NCBI RefSeq assembly: GCF_003387075.1
Contig: NZ_QUMQ01000001.1
Coordinates: 1,674,001 to 1,738,000 of the forward strand
Source of the DNA: Asanoa ferruginea
GTDB taxonomy: Bacteria > Actinomycetota > Actinomycetes > Mycobacteriales > Micromonosporaceae
Length of the DNA: 64,000 nucleotides
Reading direction: 5' to 3'
Shown here: in pieces, positions 48,418-59,209 of the stretch
How positions within the stretch are numbered: the first letter of the stretch is position 1
Layout: every line of letters begins with the position of its first letter
Translations under genes and position numbers: made by a program
Notes under the pieces: generated by a model
The model's input: the letters and a program-made list of their open reading frames with translations, nothing else
Databases searched by the model: none
What the model was told of the DNA's origin: nothing

Positions 48418-49490
48418 GCCGCCGCCACCCCGCCATTGCCGAAGAGGTCGGTGATGACCCGGCGGCACAGGTCTGCCAACGGGCCGCGGCCACCCGACGC
48501 CGGCGCCTCGCCGTGTTCCAGACCGCGGACCAGGCCTGGCTCGGACGGCAGCAGGCCCGCCAGCGGGAAGCCCACCGAACGGGCCACCTCGGTCGCCGAC
48601 AGGTTGCCCGGCGCGGGGCCGCGGACGACCACCGACGCCGCCGCGCAGTGCATCGTGACCGCCTTGGCCACCTGGGTGGCCGCCGCCGTCGCTCGCAGCT
48701 CGGCCGGCACCACCAGCAGCGTGTGGTCGGCGGCCTGCAACGCGGCAACGGCCGCGTCGTCGAGACGGCGGGGCAGGTCGACCACGATCAGGTCGCGGGC
48801 GCGCCGGCCGGCATCGAGGGCCGCCGCCAGCGCCTCGGCCGGTAGGGGCAGCGGGTCGCCACGGTCGAACGAGAGCATCACCAGGTCGCCGCGTTGAGGC
48901 AGGGCGCGGACGAGTGCGAGCGGGTCGAACCGACCTTCCGCAGCGGTGAGGCCGGGCCAGCGCAGACCTTCGACGGTCTCCCAGCCCAGGATCAGGTCTA
49001 GGCCGCCGCCGAACGGGTCGGCGTCGATGAGCAGGGTGCGCTTGCCGTCGCGGGCCGCGGTCACCGCCAGTGCGCCGGCCAGCACGCTCGCGCCGGCACC
49101 GCCGCGCCCGCCGAGCACCGCCACGACCCGGCCGCCGGCATCAACAGACGGACCTAAGCGGCGTAGGAGCCACTCTTCGGCCTCGGGCAGTTGCAGCACG
49201 TATTCGGCGCCCAGGGGCTCGGCGAGATCCCAACCAGGAGCCGGGCCGCGACCGACGATGACCACACGTTGCCGTCTGGGCAGGCGGGCGCGCAGGCAGG
49301 CCGCCGCCTGGTCCTGACCGACGATCACGAGCGGCGCCCGGGACCAGCGTGGTCGTGCGGCGGTCGGGTCGGGCGCGACGTCGACCTCGGTGCCGGCGGC
49401 CGCCGCGATCCGCAGCAACTCGTCGAGCAGGTCGGCGTCGGCCGTGACGAGCAGCGGCAGCCGGAAACCGGGTCGAACGGGAGCAGGCAT
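48414..49490 (-). CDS. ssd: Septum-site-determining protein Ssd (CpaE-like)
   Basis: The 358-residue protein is a MinD/CpaE-type P-loop protein. Its N-terminal receiver-like half (about 1-120) has no phosphoacceptor Asp signature. The ATPase half begins VVAVLGGRGGAGASVLAGALAVTAA, a deviant Walker A in which the usual Lys is lost, then LLIDADPFGGGLDL. Mycobacterial Ssd (Rv3660c) influences septum placement; CpaE-like proteins localise Tad pili. GGAGG lies 8 nt before the ATG. It opens the Ssd-Tad operon. Confidence 0.88.
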   Translation of the reverse strand: MPAPVRPGFRLPLLVTADADLLDELLRIAAAAGTEVDVAPDPTAARPRWSRAPLVIVGQDQAAACLRARLPRRQRVVIVGRGPAPGWDLAEPLGAEYVLQLPEAEEWLLRRLGPSVDAGGRVVAVLGGRGGAGASVLAGALAVTAARDGKRTLLIDADPFGGGLDLILGWETVEGLRWPGLTAAEGRFDPLALVRALPQRGDLVMLSFDRGDPLPLPAEALAAALDAGRRARDLIVVDLPRRLDDAAVAALQAADHTLLVVPAELRATAAATQVAKAVTMHCAAASVVVRGPAPGNLSATEVARSVGFPLAGLLPSEPGLVRGLEHGEAPASGGRGPLADLCRRVITDLFGNGGVAAA

Positions 49491-49572
49491 CGCGGGGCCT
49501 CCAGGAGCGGGCGGAAGGGACTGACACACCATCCGCCGCCACGGGAGACCGAAGCGGGACAAGCTCAGCGTC

Positions 49573-49599
49573 TGTGGATAACCGAAAACCTGTGGAAAA
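49573..49599. promoter_or_regulatory. Pair of DnaA-box-like sites, 18 bp apart
   Basis: TGTGGATAA at 49573-49581 is an exact reverse complement of the DnaA box. TGTGGAAAA at 49591-49599 is a two-base variant. The first site is 83 bp upstream of the ssd ATG and the pair lies between it and the 6C RNA terminator. The bases between the two sites (CCGA...CC) are shared with the pair at 18948-18974. Confidence 0.5.
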
Positions 49600-49627
49600 C
49601 CGGAAACCACCCACAGAGGACGGACGC

Positions 49628-49740
49628 AAAAACGACGACCCCCGTCGGGGGGAGACGGGGGTCGCCTGAGGTTCGGCTCCGGGGGGGTCGAGCCGAACCC
49701 ACTCAGCGGTTACGGGGGGTGCAACCGCCGAGGGTCGGAA
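49628..49740 (-). ncRNA. 6C small RNA
   Basis: The minus strand forms a chain of stem-loops with runs of C in their loops, the hallmark of the actinobacterial 6C RNA. The first is GCGGTT/AACCGC (49706-49728) with C6 in the loop. The second is GGTTCGGCTC/GAGCCGAACC (49670-49699) with C7. The third is an 11-bp stem (49636-49664) whose loop again has C6, followed by TTTTT at 49628-49632, so it is an intrinsic terminator. Mycobacterial 6C (B11) lies in the same place, between Ssd and the HAD gene. A fourth hairpin just upstream (49741-49759) may belong to the 5' end. The exact 5' end is not known. Confidence 0.88.
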
Positions 49741-49951
49741 ACACGACTGGAAATCGTGTCTCAACTAGCATGCCTGATATGCGCGGTGCGCGTCGAGTGG
49801 CGTTTGCCCCAACTCGCACGACACGCCGATGGAGATCCGTGACATCCATCGCCGTGTTGTAGGCCCGGTACCAAGTTGTACCAGGCTATGCGCTAGGCGT
49901 CCTACCCCGGGAGGGCCAACACATTTCGCGCCGCACATTAGACTTTCGATC

Positions 49952-50767
49952 GTGGGCCGCAGCGCCGCGTTTTTCGATCTGGACAAGACCGTCATCGCCA
50001 AGTCCAGTGCCTTGGCTTTCGGTCGGCCGTTCTACCGTGATGGCCTCATCACGCGTCGTGACGTCGTCAAGTCGGCGTACGCGCAGCTGATGTTCCGCCT
50101 GGGCGGCACAGACGACCAGTCGATGGCGCGCATCCGTGACTACCTGGCTACCCTCTGCAAGGGCTGGCCCGTTGACCAGGTCGGTCAGATCGTCACCGAG
50201 ACGCTGCACGAGCTGATCAACCCCTACATCTACGCCGAGGCCGCGGCCCTGATCGACGAGCACCAGGCGGCCGGCCGCGACGTGGTCCTGGTCTCCGCCT
50301 CCGGCGAAGAGATCGTCAAGCCGATCGGCGCCCTGCTCGGCATCACCGACGTGATCGCGACCCGGATGGGCGTCACCGACGGTCGCTACAACGGCGAGGT
50401 CGAGTTCTACGCCGCCGGCAGTGCCAAGGTCGACGCGGTCACCGCGCTGGCCAAGGAGCGCGGCTACGACCTGGCCGACTGCTACGCCTACTCCGACTCG
50501 ACCTCCGACATCCCGCTGCTCGAATGCGTCGGTCACCCGAGCGCCGTCAACCCGCCCCGCGCGTTGCGCCGGCTGGCCACCGACAACGGCTGGCCGGTCC
50601 TCGAGTTCCGGCACCCCATCCCGATCGGCCGCCGGCTGCGCGAGCGCCCGGCCGTCCCGGTCGCCGCCGCCGCCATCGGCGTCGGCGTGGGCGTCGCGAT
50701 CGGCATCGCCTGGTACGGCCGCCACCGCCGCACCCGCACCGCCCTCCCCGGCCCAGCGAACGCCTGA
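49952..50767 (+). CDS. HAD-IB family phosphatase (SerB-like, Rv3661-like)
   Basis: The 271-residue protein is a HAD hydrolase of the IB subfamily. Motif I is FFDLDKTVI with the nucleophile Asp; motif II is VLVSASGEE; the Lys of motif III is in AGSAKVDAV; motif IV is YSDSTSDIPLLE. A C-terminal hydrophobic helix (VAAAAIGVGVGVAIGIAWYG) then a basic tail suggests membrane attachment. The GTG at 49952 is the likely start. It matches Rv3661 of M. tuberculosis in position beside Ssd. The substrate is unknown; related proteins act on phosphoserine or on lipid phosphates. Confidence 0.88.
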   Translation: MGRSAAFFDLDKTVIAKSSALAFGRPFYRDGLITRRDVVKSAYAQLMFRLGGTDDQSMARIRDYLATLCKGWPVDQVGQIVTETLHELINPYIYAEAAALIDEHQAAGRDVVLVSASGEEIVKPIGALLGITDVIATRMGVTDGRYNGEVEFYAAGSAKVDAVTALAKERGYDLADCYAYSDSTSDIPLLECVGHPSAVNPPRALRRLATDNGWPVLEFRHPIPIGRRLRERPAVPVAAAAIGVGVGVAIGIAWYGRHRRTRTALPGPANA

Positions 50768-51027
50768 CCGACCAGCCAACGCGCAACGGACGCAGGACAA
50801 GGGCGACACACCCAGGTCAAAGCCTTCCGATCAAGCGGTCAGAGGCGTAGAAAAGGGATGCGGACCCCAGACCATCGGGCTCCGTGCACGGCCACCGGGC
50901 ACCCACGCGCGACCAGCCGCGGCAGGCGCGTCGCGGCGGATCGAGCCGCCCGCACCGCGGGCCAACGACCGTTGACGACGACTACGGTGCACGCTTGATA
51001 ACCCGGCCGGACGTGAGTGACGGCGCC

Positions 51028-51783
51028 TCAGGACTGGGGCGCCGTCCACGTCTGTTCGGCCACCTCGGTCAGGTCCGCGGCGGCCAGCGACACAGCGGCC
51101 GCGCAGTGCCGCAACCAGGACCGCACCCCGTCCGGCGTCCCGGTCGCGAACGCACCCGCCGCGCCGACATACTCCGGCTCCCGCGCCAGATGCCCCACCT
51201 CGGGCGCGATCAGCCCGCGCGGGTCGAATCCCGACGACATCAGCGTCAACCGGGCAGCCGCGCGCGCGACCACACCGGGGGCACCGGCAAAAGGCGCAAG
51301 AGCCAACAGCTCACCGTGTACGACGGCCGCCAGCACCAGTGGCGGCGCCGATGTGCCCCCGGTCACCAGCGCGGAGAGCGCGTCGAGCCGGGGCGAGGCA
51401 AACCCGTCGACCGGATGCCCCAGCAGTTCCGGGGCGACCGACCCGCGGGCGGCCAGCACGTGCAGCCGCGCCAGCACCTGGCGGGGCGCCTTCGGCCAGG
51501 TCTCGACCAGCGACGGCAGCGCCGCGGCGACCCGCAGGCAGCCCTGCACGACCGGGTCCGTCACGACGCCGGCGCGCACCTGTTCGCGCTCGTGCGCGTA
51601 CCCCGCCAAAGCCGCCGAAGCGACCGCGGACCGCAGGCTGACCTCGGCGGCGACCGCACCGCCCTGCCGGCGCAGCGCCCGATGCCGCATCGCGGCGTCG
51701 GCGGCGTCCCGGGCCTCCACCACGGCGTCTTGCACATCGGCGAGCGCCAGCAACGGCGAGAGCGGGTCAACGGGTGCGGTCAC
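51028..51783 (-). CDS. Conserved helical protein (Rv3662c-like)
   Basis: The 251-residue protein is mostly helical and Ala-rich. It starts with a GTG ([39 protein letters not shown]). The length and location next to the HAD gene match Rv3662c. Central [37 protein letters not shown] resembles the Fic-like His-x-Phe-region surroundings without the Fic catalytic motif (HPFRDGNGR), so it is not a working Fic enzyme. It converges with the HAD gene across a 260-bp gap in which I see nothing, and is divergent from acs. Confidence 0.75.
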   Translation of the reverse strand: MTAPVDPLSPLLALADVQDAVVEARDAADAAMRHRALRRQGGAVAAEVSLRSAVASAALAGYAHEREQVRAGVVTDPVVQGCLRVAAALPSLVETWPKAPRQVLARLHVLAARGSVAPELLGHPVDGFASPRLDALSALVTGGTSAPPLVLAAVVHGELLALAPFAGAPGVVARAAARLTLMSSGFDPRGLIAPEVGHLAREPEYVGAAGAFATGTPDGVRSWLRHCAAAVSLAAADLTEVAEQTWTAPQS

Positions 51784-51883
51784 GGTCGCAACGCTAGCCG
51801 AGGGCCCGCGACCTGCACGAAACCGCGCGCTGGTGGCAGGATTCGTCCGAGGACCCCGACCCCCCGGTGCAAGGAGCGTGACG

Positions 51884-53848
<1,965 letters not shown>

Positions 53849-53867
53849 GTATTAGTCCGTGTTGATG

Positions 53868-53898
53868 GCGGGCGAACCCCCTCAGGGGGTTCGCCCGC
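53868..53898 (+). terminator. Terminator after acs
   Basis: A 14-bp perfect stem (53868-53881 with 53885-53898) encloses a 3-nt loop, and TTTCG follows. It lies 20 bp after the acs stop. It should end acs transcription before the protease gene. Confidence 0.85.
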
Positions 53899-54091
53899 TT
53901 TCGTATGCAGGTAGCAGGCGTCGATGTGACGCTCGACGGCACACTCACCAAGATTTTTGCAATAAATCGACGCGTCCGACTTCCCTCACGCCCCAGTAGT
54001 GCTTAGTTTCCTCATTGGCCCCTTATTAGGTGCCTGTTCTTCCGTTCCCGCTACCCCCCGGGGACGGCACCCTCACACCGGAGGTATCCAC

Positions 54092-56524
54092 GTGCGCAAA
54101 GTCGCAGTGGGGCTGCTAGGTCTGTCGCTGGCCGCGACAACCAGCTTCGCGCTGAGCGGCGCGGCGTTTGGCCAGGCGCCAAAAGCCGCGGCGACGGCGG
54201 TGGCCCCCTCGTCGTCCGAACCCCAGCCGGCGGATGACGATCTAACTGACCCGCTCGAGTCGAAGCGTCGCGAGCTGCGCGACGTCGCGATCCAAGACGT
54301 CATCGCGGGCAAGAAGACGCCGCAGATGATCAACGGCAGCAAGGTCGTCAAGATCGGCTCGAAGAACCTGAGCAAGGCCGACCAGAAGCGGACCGGCAAG
54401 AAGAAGGTCGACCAGTACGTCGAGCTCCAGCGGGAGAAGTCCGACAAGATCTTCGTGATCCTGACGGAGTTCGGCAACCAGCGGCACCCGTCCTTCCCCG
54501 ACAAGGACACCGACCCGACCACGGCCGGACCGACCACATTCGACGGTCCGCTGCACAACGCGATCCCGGCACCCAACCGGGCCACGGACAACTCCACTAT
54601 CTGGCAGAGCGACTTCAACCAGGCGCACTTCCAGAAGCTCTACTTCGGCACCGGCAAGAACGACGAGTCGCTGAAGCAATACATGGAGACGCAGTCCTCG
54701 GGTCGTTACACGGTCGACGGCACGGTGACCGACTGGGTCAAGGTGCCCTACAACGAGGCTCGCTACGGCCGTTCAGGCGACCCCAACGACGGTGAGGCCG
54801 GCGACGACCCCGCTGTCTGCGGCGGCAACGTCTGCAGCAACACCTGGGCCCTGATCCGCGACGCCGCCAACACCTGGTACAACGACCAGATCGCCAAGGG
54901 TCGGCCGGTCGCCGAGGTCAACGCCGAGCTGAAGAGCTTCGACCAGTGGGACCGTAACGACTACGACGGCGACGGCAACTTCAACGAGCCCGACGGCTAC
55001 ATGGACCACTTCCAGATCGTCCACGCCGGCGGTGACGAGGCCGACGGTGACCCGCACCAGGGTGAAGACGCGATCTGGAGCCACCGCTGGTCGGTCTTCC
55101 CGAGCAACACGACGGGCCCGGCCGACAACCTCCACGGCGGCACCCAGATCGGCAACAGTGGCGTGTGGATCTACGACTACACGATCCAGCCGGAAAACGG
55201 TGGTCGCAGCGTCTTCTACCACGAATACACCCACGACCTGGGCCTGCCGGACGACTATGACACGACCGGCGCCGGCGACAACCCCAACGAATACTGGACC
55301 CTGATGGCGCAAAGCCGTCTCGGCGCCAAGGGCGAGCAGTTCATCGGCGACCGCGCCGGTGACATGGGCGCCTGGAACAAGCTGCAGCTCGGTTGGCTCG
55401 ACTACGTCGTCACCCCCGTCGGCGTCAAGGACAGCTGGACCCTCGGGCCGGAGGAATACAACTCCGCCAAGCCGCAGGCGCTGGTCGTTCCGCTCGGCCT
55501 CAAGGACGTGGTCCACGATGTCGGTGCGGTCGCGGACGGCACACACCAGTGGTGGAGCGGCGACGGCGACGATCTCAACAACACGCTGTCCCGTCAGGTG
55601 ACCCTGCCAGCCGGCACGTCGACGCTGACCTTCAAGGCCCGTTGGGACATCGAGGACTGCGGTCCTGACCCGTGCGACTTCGCCTACGTCGAGGTCGACT
55701 CGGGCAGCGGCTTCGTCCCGATCAAGGGCAACATCACCAACGCCACGGAGGCCGACGGCGGCCTGGGTATCGACGGTGTGCAGGAGACCTACACCGACGC
55801 GACGTTCGACCTGTCGGCGTTCGCCGGCAAGACGATCGGCCTGCGGTTCCGTTACTGGACCGACGGTGCCCAGCGCGGCAACCCGGACACCCCGCTGCCC
55901 AACGGCCTGTTCGTCGACAAGATCGCCATCACCAACGGTGCCACCACGGTGTTCGCCGACGGCGACGCCGACGGCAACATGGGCTGGACGGTCAACGGTT
56001 TCCAGAACGTGACGTCGTCGTTCACGACCCACCACCCGCACTACTACATCGCCGGGTGGCGTACCTACGTCAGCTATGACAAATACCTGCAGTACGGCCC
56101 CTACTACTTCAACCGGCCGACCGAGGACAAGGTCGACCACTTCCCGTACCAGACGGGTCTGTTGGTCTCCTACTGGGACACCTCGCAGGGCGACAACAAC
56201 GTCAGCGAGCACCCCGGTGCCGGCCTCAACCTCTACGTCGATGCCCGCCCGAAGACCCTCTACCGCCTCGACGGCCTGCCGTGGCGCACCCGGGTCCAGA
56301 TCTACGACGCGCCGTTCAGCCTGCGCAAGGCCGACTCGTTCACGGTCCACGTGAACGACCAGGCCATGTATGTGCGTGGGCCCGACGGCAACCCGCTGTT
56401 CGACGACACCAAGAACTACTTCGACGAGGCGGTGCCGAGCCACGGCGTCAAGCTGCCTGCGCTCGGTGTGAAGATCAAGGTGGTCCAGGAGAACGGCACT
56501 TCCGTCAAGATCAAGGTCAACTGA
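54092..56524 (+). CDS. Secreted M6 family (immune inhibitor A-like) metalloprotease
   Basis: The 810-residue precursor has a signal peptide (VRKVAVGLLGLSLAATTSFALSGAAFG, GTG start, GGAGGT upstream). A propeptide (about 50-120) is followed by an M6 catalytic domain. The zinc motif is H377-E378-x-x-H381 with D387 as the third ligand (HEYTHDLGLPDDYD). The downstream region has two immune inhibitor A-type β-domains, one of them MAM-like (LPAGTSTLTFKARWDIEDCGPDPCDFAYVEVD), and a C-terminal β-segment. It should degrade extracellular protein. It is preceded by an AT-rich stretch (TTTTGCAATAAA at about 53954) that may hold its promoter. Confidence 0.9.
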   Translation: MRKVAVGLLGLSLAATTSFALSGAAFGQAPKAAATAVAPSSSEPQPADDDLTDPLESKRRELRDVAIQDVIAGKKTPQMINGSKVVKIGSKNLSKADQKRTGKKKVDQYVELQREKSDKIFVILTEFGNQRHPSFPDKDTDPTTAGPTTFDGPLHNAIPAPNRATDNSTIWQSDFNQAHFQKLYFGTGKNDESLKQYMETQSSGRYTVDGTVTDWVKVPYNEARYGRSGDPNDGEAGDDPAVCGGNVCSNTWALIRDAANTWYNDQIAKGRPVAEVNAELKSFDQWDRNDYDGDGNFNEPDGYMDHFQIVHAGGDEADGDPHQGEDAIWSHRWSVFPSNTTGPADNLHGGTQIGNSGVWIYDYTIQPENGGRSVFYHEYTHDLGLPDDYDTTGAGDNPNEYWTLMAQSRLGAKGEQFIGDRAGDMGAWNKLQLGWLDYVVTPVGVKDSWTLGPEEYNSAKPQALVVPLGLKDVVHDVGAVADGTHQWWSGDGDDLNNTLSRQVTLPAGTSTLTFKARWDIEDCGPDPCDFAYVEVDSGSGFVPIKGNITNATEADGGLGIDGVQETYTDATFDLSAFAGKTIGLRFRYWTDGAQRGNPDTPLPNGLFVDKIAITNGATTVFADGDADGNMGWTVNGFQNVTSSFTTHHPHYYIAGWRTYVSYDKYLQYGPYYFNRPTEDKVDHFPYQTGLLVSYWDTSQGDNNVSEHPGAGLNLYVDARPKTLYRLDGLPWRTRVQIYDAPFSLRKADSFTVHVNDQAMYVRGPDGNPLFDDTKNYFDEAVPSHGVKLPALGVKIKVVQENGTSVKIKVN

Positions 56525-56552
56525 TCTTTTCGGGTACGCACCAAAGCGCGTC

Positions 56553-56590
56553 GCGCCCCCCGCCCCGCCGTCCGGTGGAGCGGGGGGCGC
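56553..56590. terminator. GC-rich hairpin after the M6 protease gene
   Basis: Arms GCGCCCCCCGC (56553-56563) and GCGGGGGGCGC (56580-56590) pair perfectly around a 16-nt loop. It is 28 bp after the protease stop, with no T-run, as is usual for high-GC terminators. Confidence 0.65.
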
Positions 56591-56640
56591 TCCCGTTCGC
56601 GGAACCGTCGAACAGGCCGTAGCGTCCAAGGAAGGTGCAG

Positions 56641-57114
56641 ATGAGAAGACCCGCCGCCATGGTCGCCACGCTCGTTCTGGCCGCCACCGCGCTCAGCGCC
56701 TGCGGGTCGGTGGGAGGCAGCGCCATGCCAGGCACATCGTCGGCCGCATCATCGTCTTCAGCCCCGGAGCCGTCCGGCACTCCGACATCTCCACCGTCGT
56801 CGGTCGCGCCTCGCGACGGTGGTGCCACGCTGTCGCCGATCCCGCCGCCGACGTATCCACCAGGGCTAAACGGTCCGTCCGGGCCGACCGACAACCTCCC
56901 TCGCGACGTCGTCGGCGGGCGGGTGGTGAAGGGCGGGTCCGGCCCCTGCTACGCGGTGGAAACCGACGACGGGCGGCGCTTCGCACTGCACAGCGACGCC
57001 GGGCTGGTCCTCGAGGAGGGCAGCTACATCGTGGCCAAGGTCGGCCCGCTCCTGGCGCGGATCGACTGCGGCGAGGGCATACCCCGGGAGATGATCTCGT
57101 TCAACCGGCTGTGA
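56641..57114 (+). CDS. Small Ser/Pro-rich lipoprotein
   Basis: The 157-residue precursor has a lipoprotein signal (MRRPAAMVATLVLAATALSACGS, lipobox LSAC). A disordered Ser/Pro/Thr linker (about 24-70) leads to a compact C-terminal domain (about 88-157). That domain has two Cys (GPCYAVE and RIDCGEG) that probably form a disulfide. AAGGAAGG precedes the ATG. The end overlaps the convergent hydrolase gene by 14 bp. The function is unknown. Confidence 0.78.
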   Translation: MRRPAAMVATLVLAATALSACGSVGGSAMPGTSSAASSSSAPEPSGTPTSPPSSVAPRDGGATLSPIPPPTYPPGLNGPSGPTDNLPRDVVGGRVVKGGSGPCYAVETDDGRRFALHSDAGLVLEEGSYIVAKVGPLLARIDCGEGIPREMISFNRL

Positions 57115-58207
57115 GCTCGACCCAGTCGAACTCATGGCCGCACGGCGGCCCCTCGGCGACACCGAACCGGCGCTCGTCGAGATCCATCAGCACCGTGTAG
57201 ACGGTCTCCGAGCGCTCGAGATAGACATCGCGCTCGTCGACGTGCCGGCAGATCGCGTTCGGGTAGCTCTGGTGGTCGCGGAGGATCTCCGCCAGGTCGT
57301 CGTCGGTCAGCTTGCCCGGCTCGGCCGCAGCGGTCAGCAGCCGCCGGGCCCGGGCGGCCCGGAAGAGCGTCGACCCGCCGAAGTCGTTGACCAGGTCACG
57401 CACGGGCAACACGGTCTCCAGGTGGTTGGCGTGCGCGATCACCCCGTCGGCCGGGTGCAGCCAGCCGGCCGCACCGGGCACCAACTCCAGGTCGATCAAC
57501 TCGCCACCGGCGGGGCCGGCCTGGCCGAGCAGCAGGTTCATCGAGGCGTTGCGGGGGCTCGGCACGACCGCCTTGAGCGCGCGCCCGAGGGTGTCGGCTT
57601 CGAGCGCCGCGCGCAGCACCACGTGGTAGGGCACCCCGGGACGGTTCGGGTCGGCGCCGTCGCGGTCAGTGGTCAACATGTTGACGCAGATGCCGATTCC
57701 GGCGGAGTTGAGCCCGGCCTTGGCGAGCATGCCGGCCTCGGTGAGCGCGACGACCCGGTGGCCGTGCTCGTCGGTCGTGCTCAGCAGCACCATCGCCTGC
57801 CGCTGGTCAGGGTGCCAGTCCCAGTTTTGCGCCATCAGCGTGTGACCGGTCGCGGTGTGCGTGCCGAGCGCGCCGAGCACCGTGCAGCCACCGGCGGCGC
57901 CGTCGGGCGGCGTACCGTAGATCAATTCGGTTCGGGCATTGACCGCATAAAGGTCACCCACCGCGACCCCAGCGCCCTCGGCGGTGCCATCGAGCATCTC
58001 GGCGATCCGCGGGTAGAGCTTCACGGTCTCGCCGCGGAACGTCTCGCCCGCCGCGCGCGTCACGTCGGGCCCGAGCCCCACGGCCCGGAACCGCCGGGCG
58101 TAGAGATCCAGGTTGGCGGCGATCCGATCGCGTGCGGCCTGCCCGTAGGCGATGCCGCATTCGCCCGGTGTGCCACTGACTTCGACGTAAGGGACAGGCA
58201 GTGTCAT
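57101..58207 (-). CDS. C45-type peptidase / acyltransferase-like Ntn hydrolase
   Basis: The 368-residue protein resembles the C45 family (acyl-CoA:6-aminopenicillanic acid acyltransferase). The new N-terminal nucleophile after self-cleavage would be C108 in GGCTVLGAL. Conserved context includes GECGIAYGQAARDRI at about 15, GDLYAVNARTELIY at about 84, and AQNWDWHPDQ at about 125. The Asn-Trp-Asp segment is typical. The ATG at 58207 is the likely start. It is not next to any beta-lactam genes. The natural substrate is probably an amide, but is unknown. Confidence 0.8.
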   Translation of the reverse strand: MTLPVPYVEVSGTPGECGIAYGQAARDRIAANLDLYARRFRAVGLGPDVTRAAGETFRGETVKLYPRIAEMLDGTAEGAGVAVGDLYAVNARTELIYGTPPDGAAGGCTVLGALGTHTATGHTLMAQNWDWHPDQRQAMVLLSTTDEHGHRVVALTEAGMLAKAGLNSAGIGICVNMLTTDRDGADPNRPGVPYHVVLRAALEADTLGRALKAVVPSPRNASMNLLLGQAGPAGGELIDLELVPGAAGWLHPADGVIAHANHLETVLPVRDLVNDFGGSTLFRAARARRLLTAAAEPGKLTDDDLAEILRDHQSYPNAICRHVDERDVYLERSETVYTVLMDLDERRFGVAEGPPCGHEFDWVELTAG

Positions 58208-58288
58208 GTCCCTGACGGTAATCCCTAAGAGGTCCCTCCGGGAGATCTCCGGAGCCGGACCGGGGCGCGACTGACCTACGCTGGCCGG

Positions 58289-59209
58289 ATGGAACCCGTG
58301 GTAGACGAGACAAGCGTGCTGGTCGACGGCCCCTGGACGCACCGTTCGGTTGGCGCCAACGGCAACCGCTTCCACGTGGTCGAGGCCGGCGCCGGCCCGC
58401 TGGTGCTGTTCCTGCACGGCTTTCCCGAGTTCTGGTGGGCCTGGCACGAGATGCTGCCCGCAGTGGCCGATGCCGGCTTCCGGGCCGTCGCGGTGGATAT
58501 GCGGGGATACGGCGCCAGCGACAAACCGCCCAGGGGGTACGACGGGTTCACGATGGCCGCCGACGTCACCGGCCTGATCCGCGCACTGGGCGAGCGGGAG
58601 GCAACGATCGTCGGCGCCGGCTTCGGCGGGATGGTCGGCTGGGCCGCCGCCGCGTTCCACCCGAAGATGGTGCGCCGGCTGGTGGTGCTCGGCGCCGCGC
58701 ACCCGCTCCGGCTACGCGCGGCGATCTTCGCCGACCCACGCGGCCAGTTCAACGCCGCGACCCCGACACTGCGTTTCCAGCTCCCGCGCTACGAGCACGT
58801 GCTGGTCCGCGACGGCGCGAAGATGGTCGGCGACTTCCTGCGCCAGTGGTCCGGCCCGGCGTGGAAGCAGTCGGCCGGGTTCGACGACTACATCGCGCGC
58901 TGCCAGGAGGCGATGCGGATCCCGCAGGTCGCGTTCTGCGCGCTGGAGGGCTATCGCTGGGCGTTCCGCTCGGCGCTGCGGCTGCACGGCTATCGCTTCG
59001 TCAAGCAGATGCAGACGCCGCTGATCACGCCGACCTTGCAACTGCACGGGGCGCTAGACAACGCGGTGCTGCCGCGGACGGCGCAAGGATCAGGACGTTA
59101 CTGCGTCGCACCGTACGAGTGGCGCCTGCTGGATGGCGTCGGCCACTACCCACATCTCGAGGCACCCGACCTGGTGCTCGGCGAGGTGCTGCGCTGGGCT
59201 AAATCCTAG
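58289..59209 (+). CDS. Alpha/beta-hydrolase, EphE-like, nucleophile replaced by Gly
   Basis: The 306-residue protein has the epoxide hydrolase-type α/β fold, with oxyanion motif HGFPEFWWAWHE near 52 and the RGYGASDKP segment near 80. The nucleophile elbow reads G-A-G111-F-G-G, where epoxide hydrolases have Asp and serine hydrolases Ser at position 111. The acid (D257) and catalytic His (H286, GVGHYPHLEAP) remain. The gene corresponds in position to mycobacterial ephE (Rv3670). It may be a non-catalytic homologue or use another mechanism. The ATG is at 58289. Confidence 0.82.
   Translation: MEPVVDETSVLVDGPWTHRSVGANGNRFHVVEAGAGPLVLFLHGFPEFWWAWHEMLPAVADAGFRAVAVDMRGYGASDKPPRGYDGFTMAADVTGLIRALGEREATIVGAGFGGMVGWAAAAFHPKMVRRLVVLGAAHPLRLRAAIFADPRGQFNAATPTLRFQLPRYEHVLVRDGAKMVGDFLRQWSGPAWKQSAGFDDYIARCQEAMRIPQVAFCALEGYRWAFRSALRLHGYRFVKQMQTPLITPTLQLHGALDNAVLPRTAQGSGRYCVAPYEWRLLDGVGHYPHLEAPDLVLGEVLRWAKS

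Noticed and set aside
49067-49081. Loss of function of Ssd through its altered Walker A
   Set aside because: Deviant P-loops are known in this CpaE/Ssd branch, so this is a family trait rather than damage.
51028-51783. Fic-domain AMPylase
   Set aside because: The HPFx(D/E)GNGR motif is absent; only general resemblance of the helical context is seen.
54021-54030. CCTTATTAGG, a match to a eukaryotic CArG box
   Set aside because: A chance A+T-rich palindrome in the protease upstream region; no bacterial factor of that type is expected.
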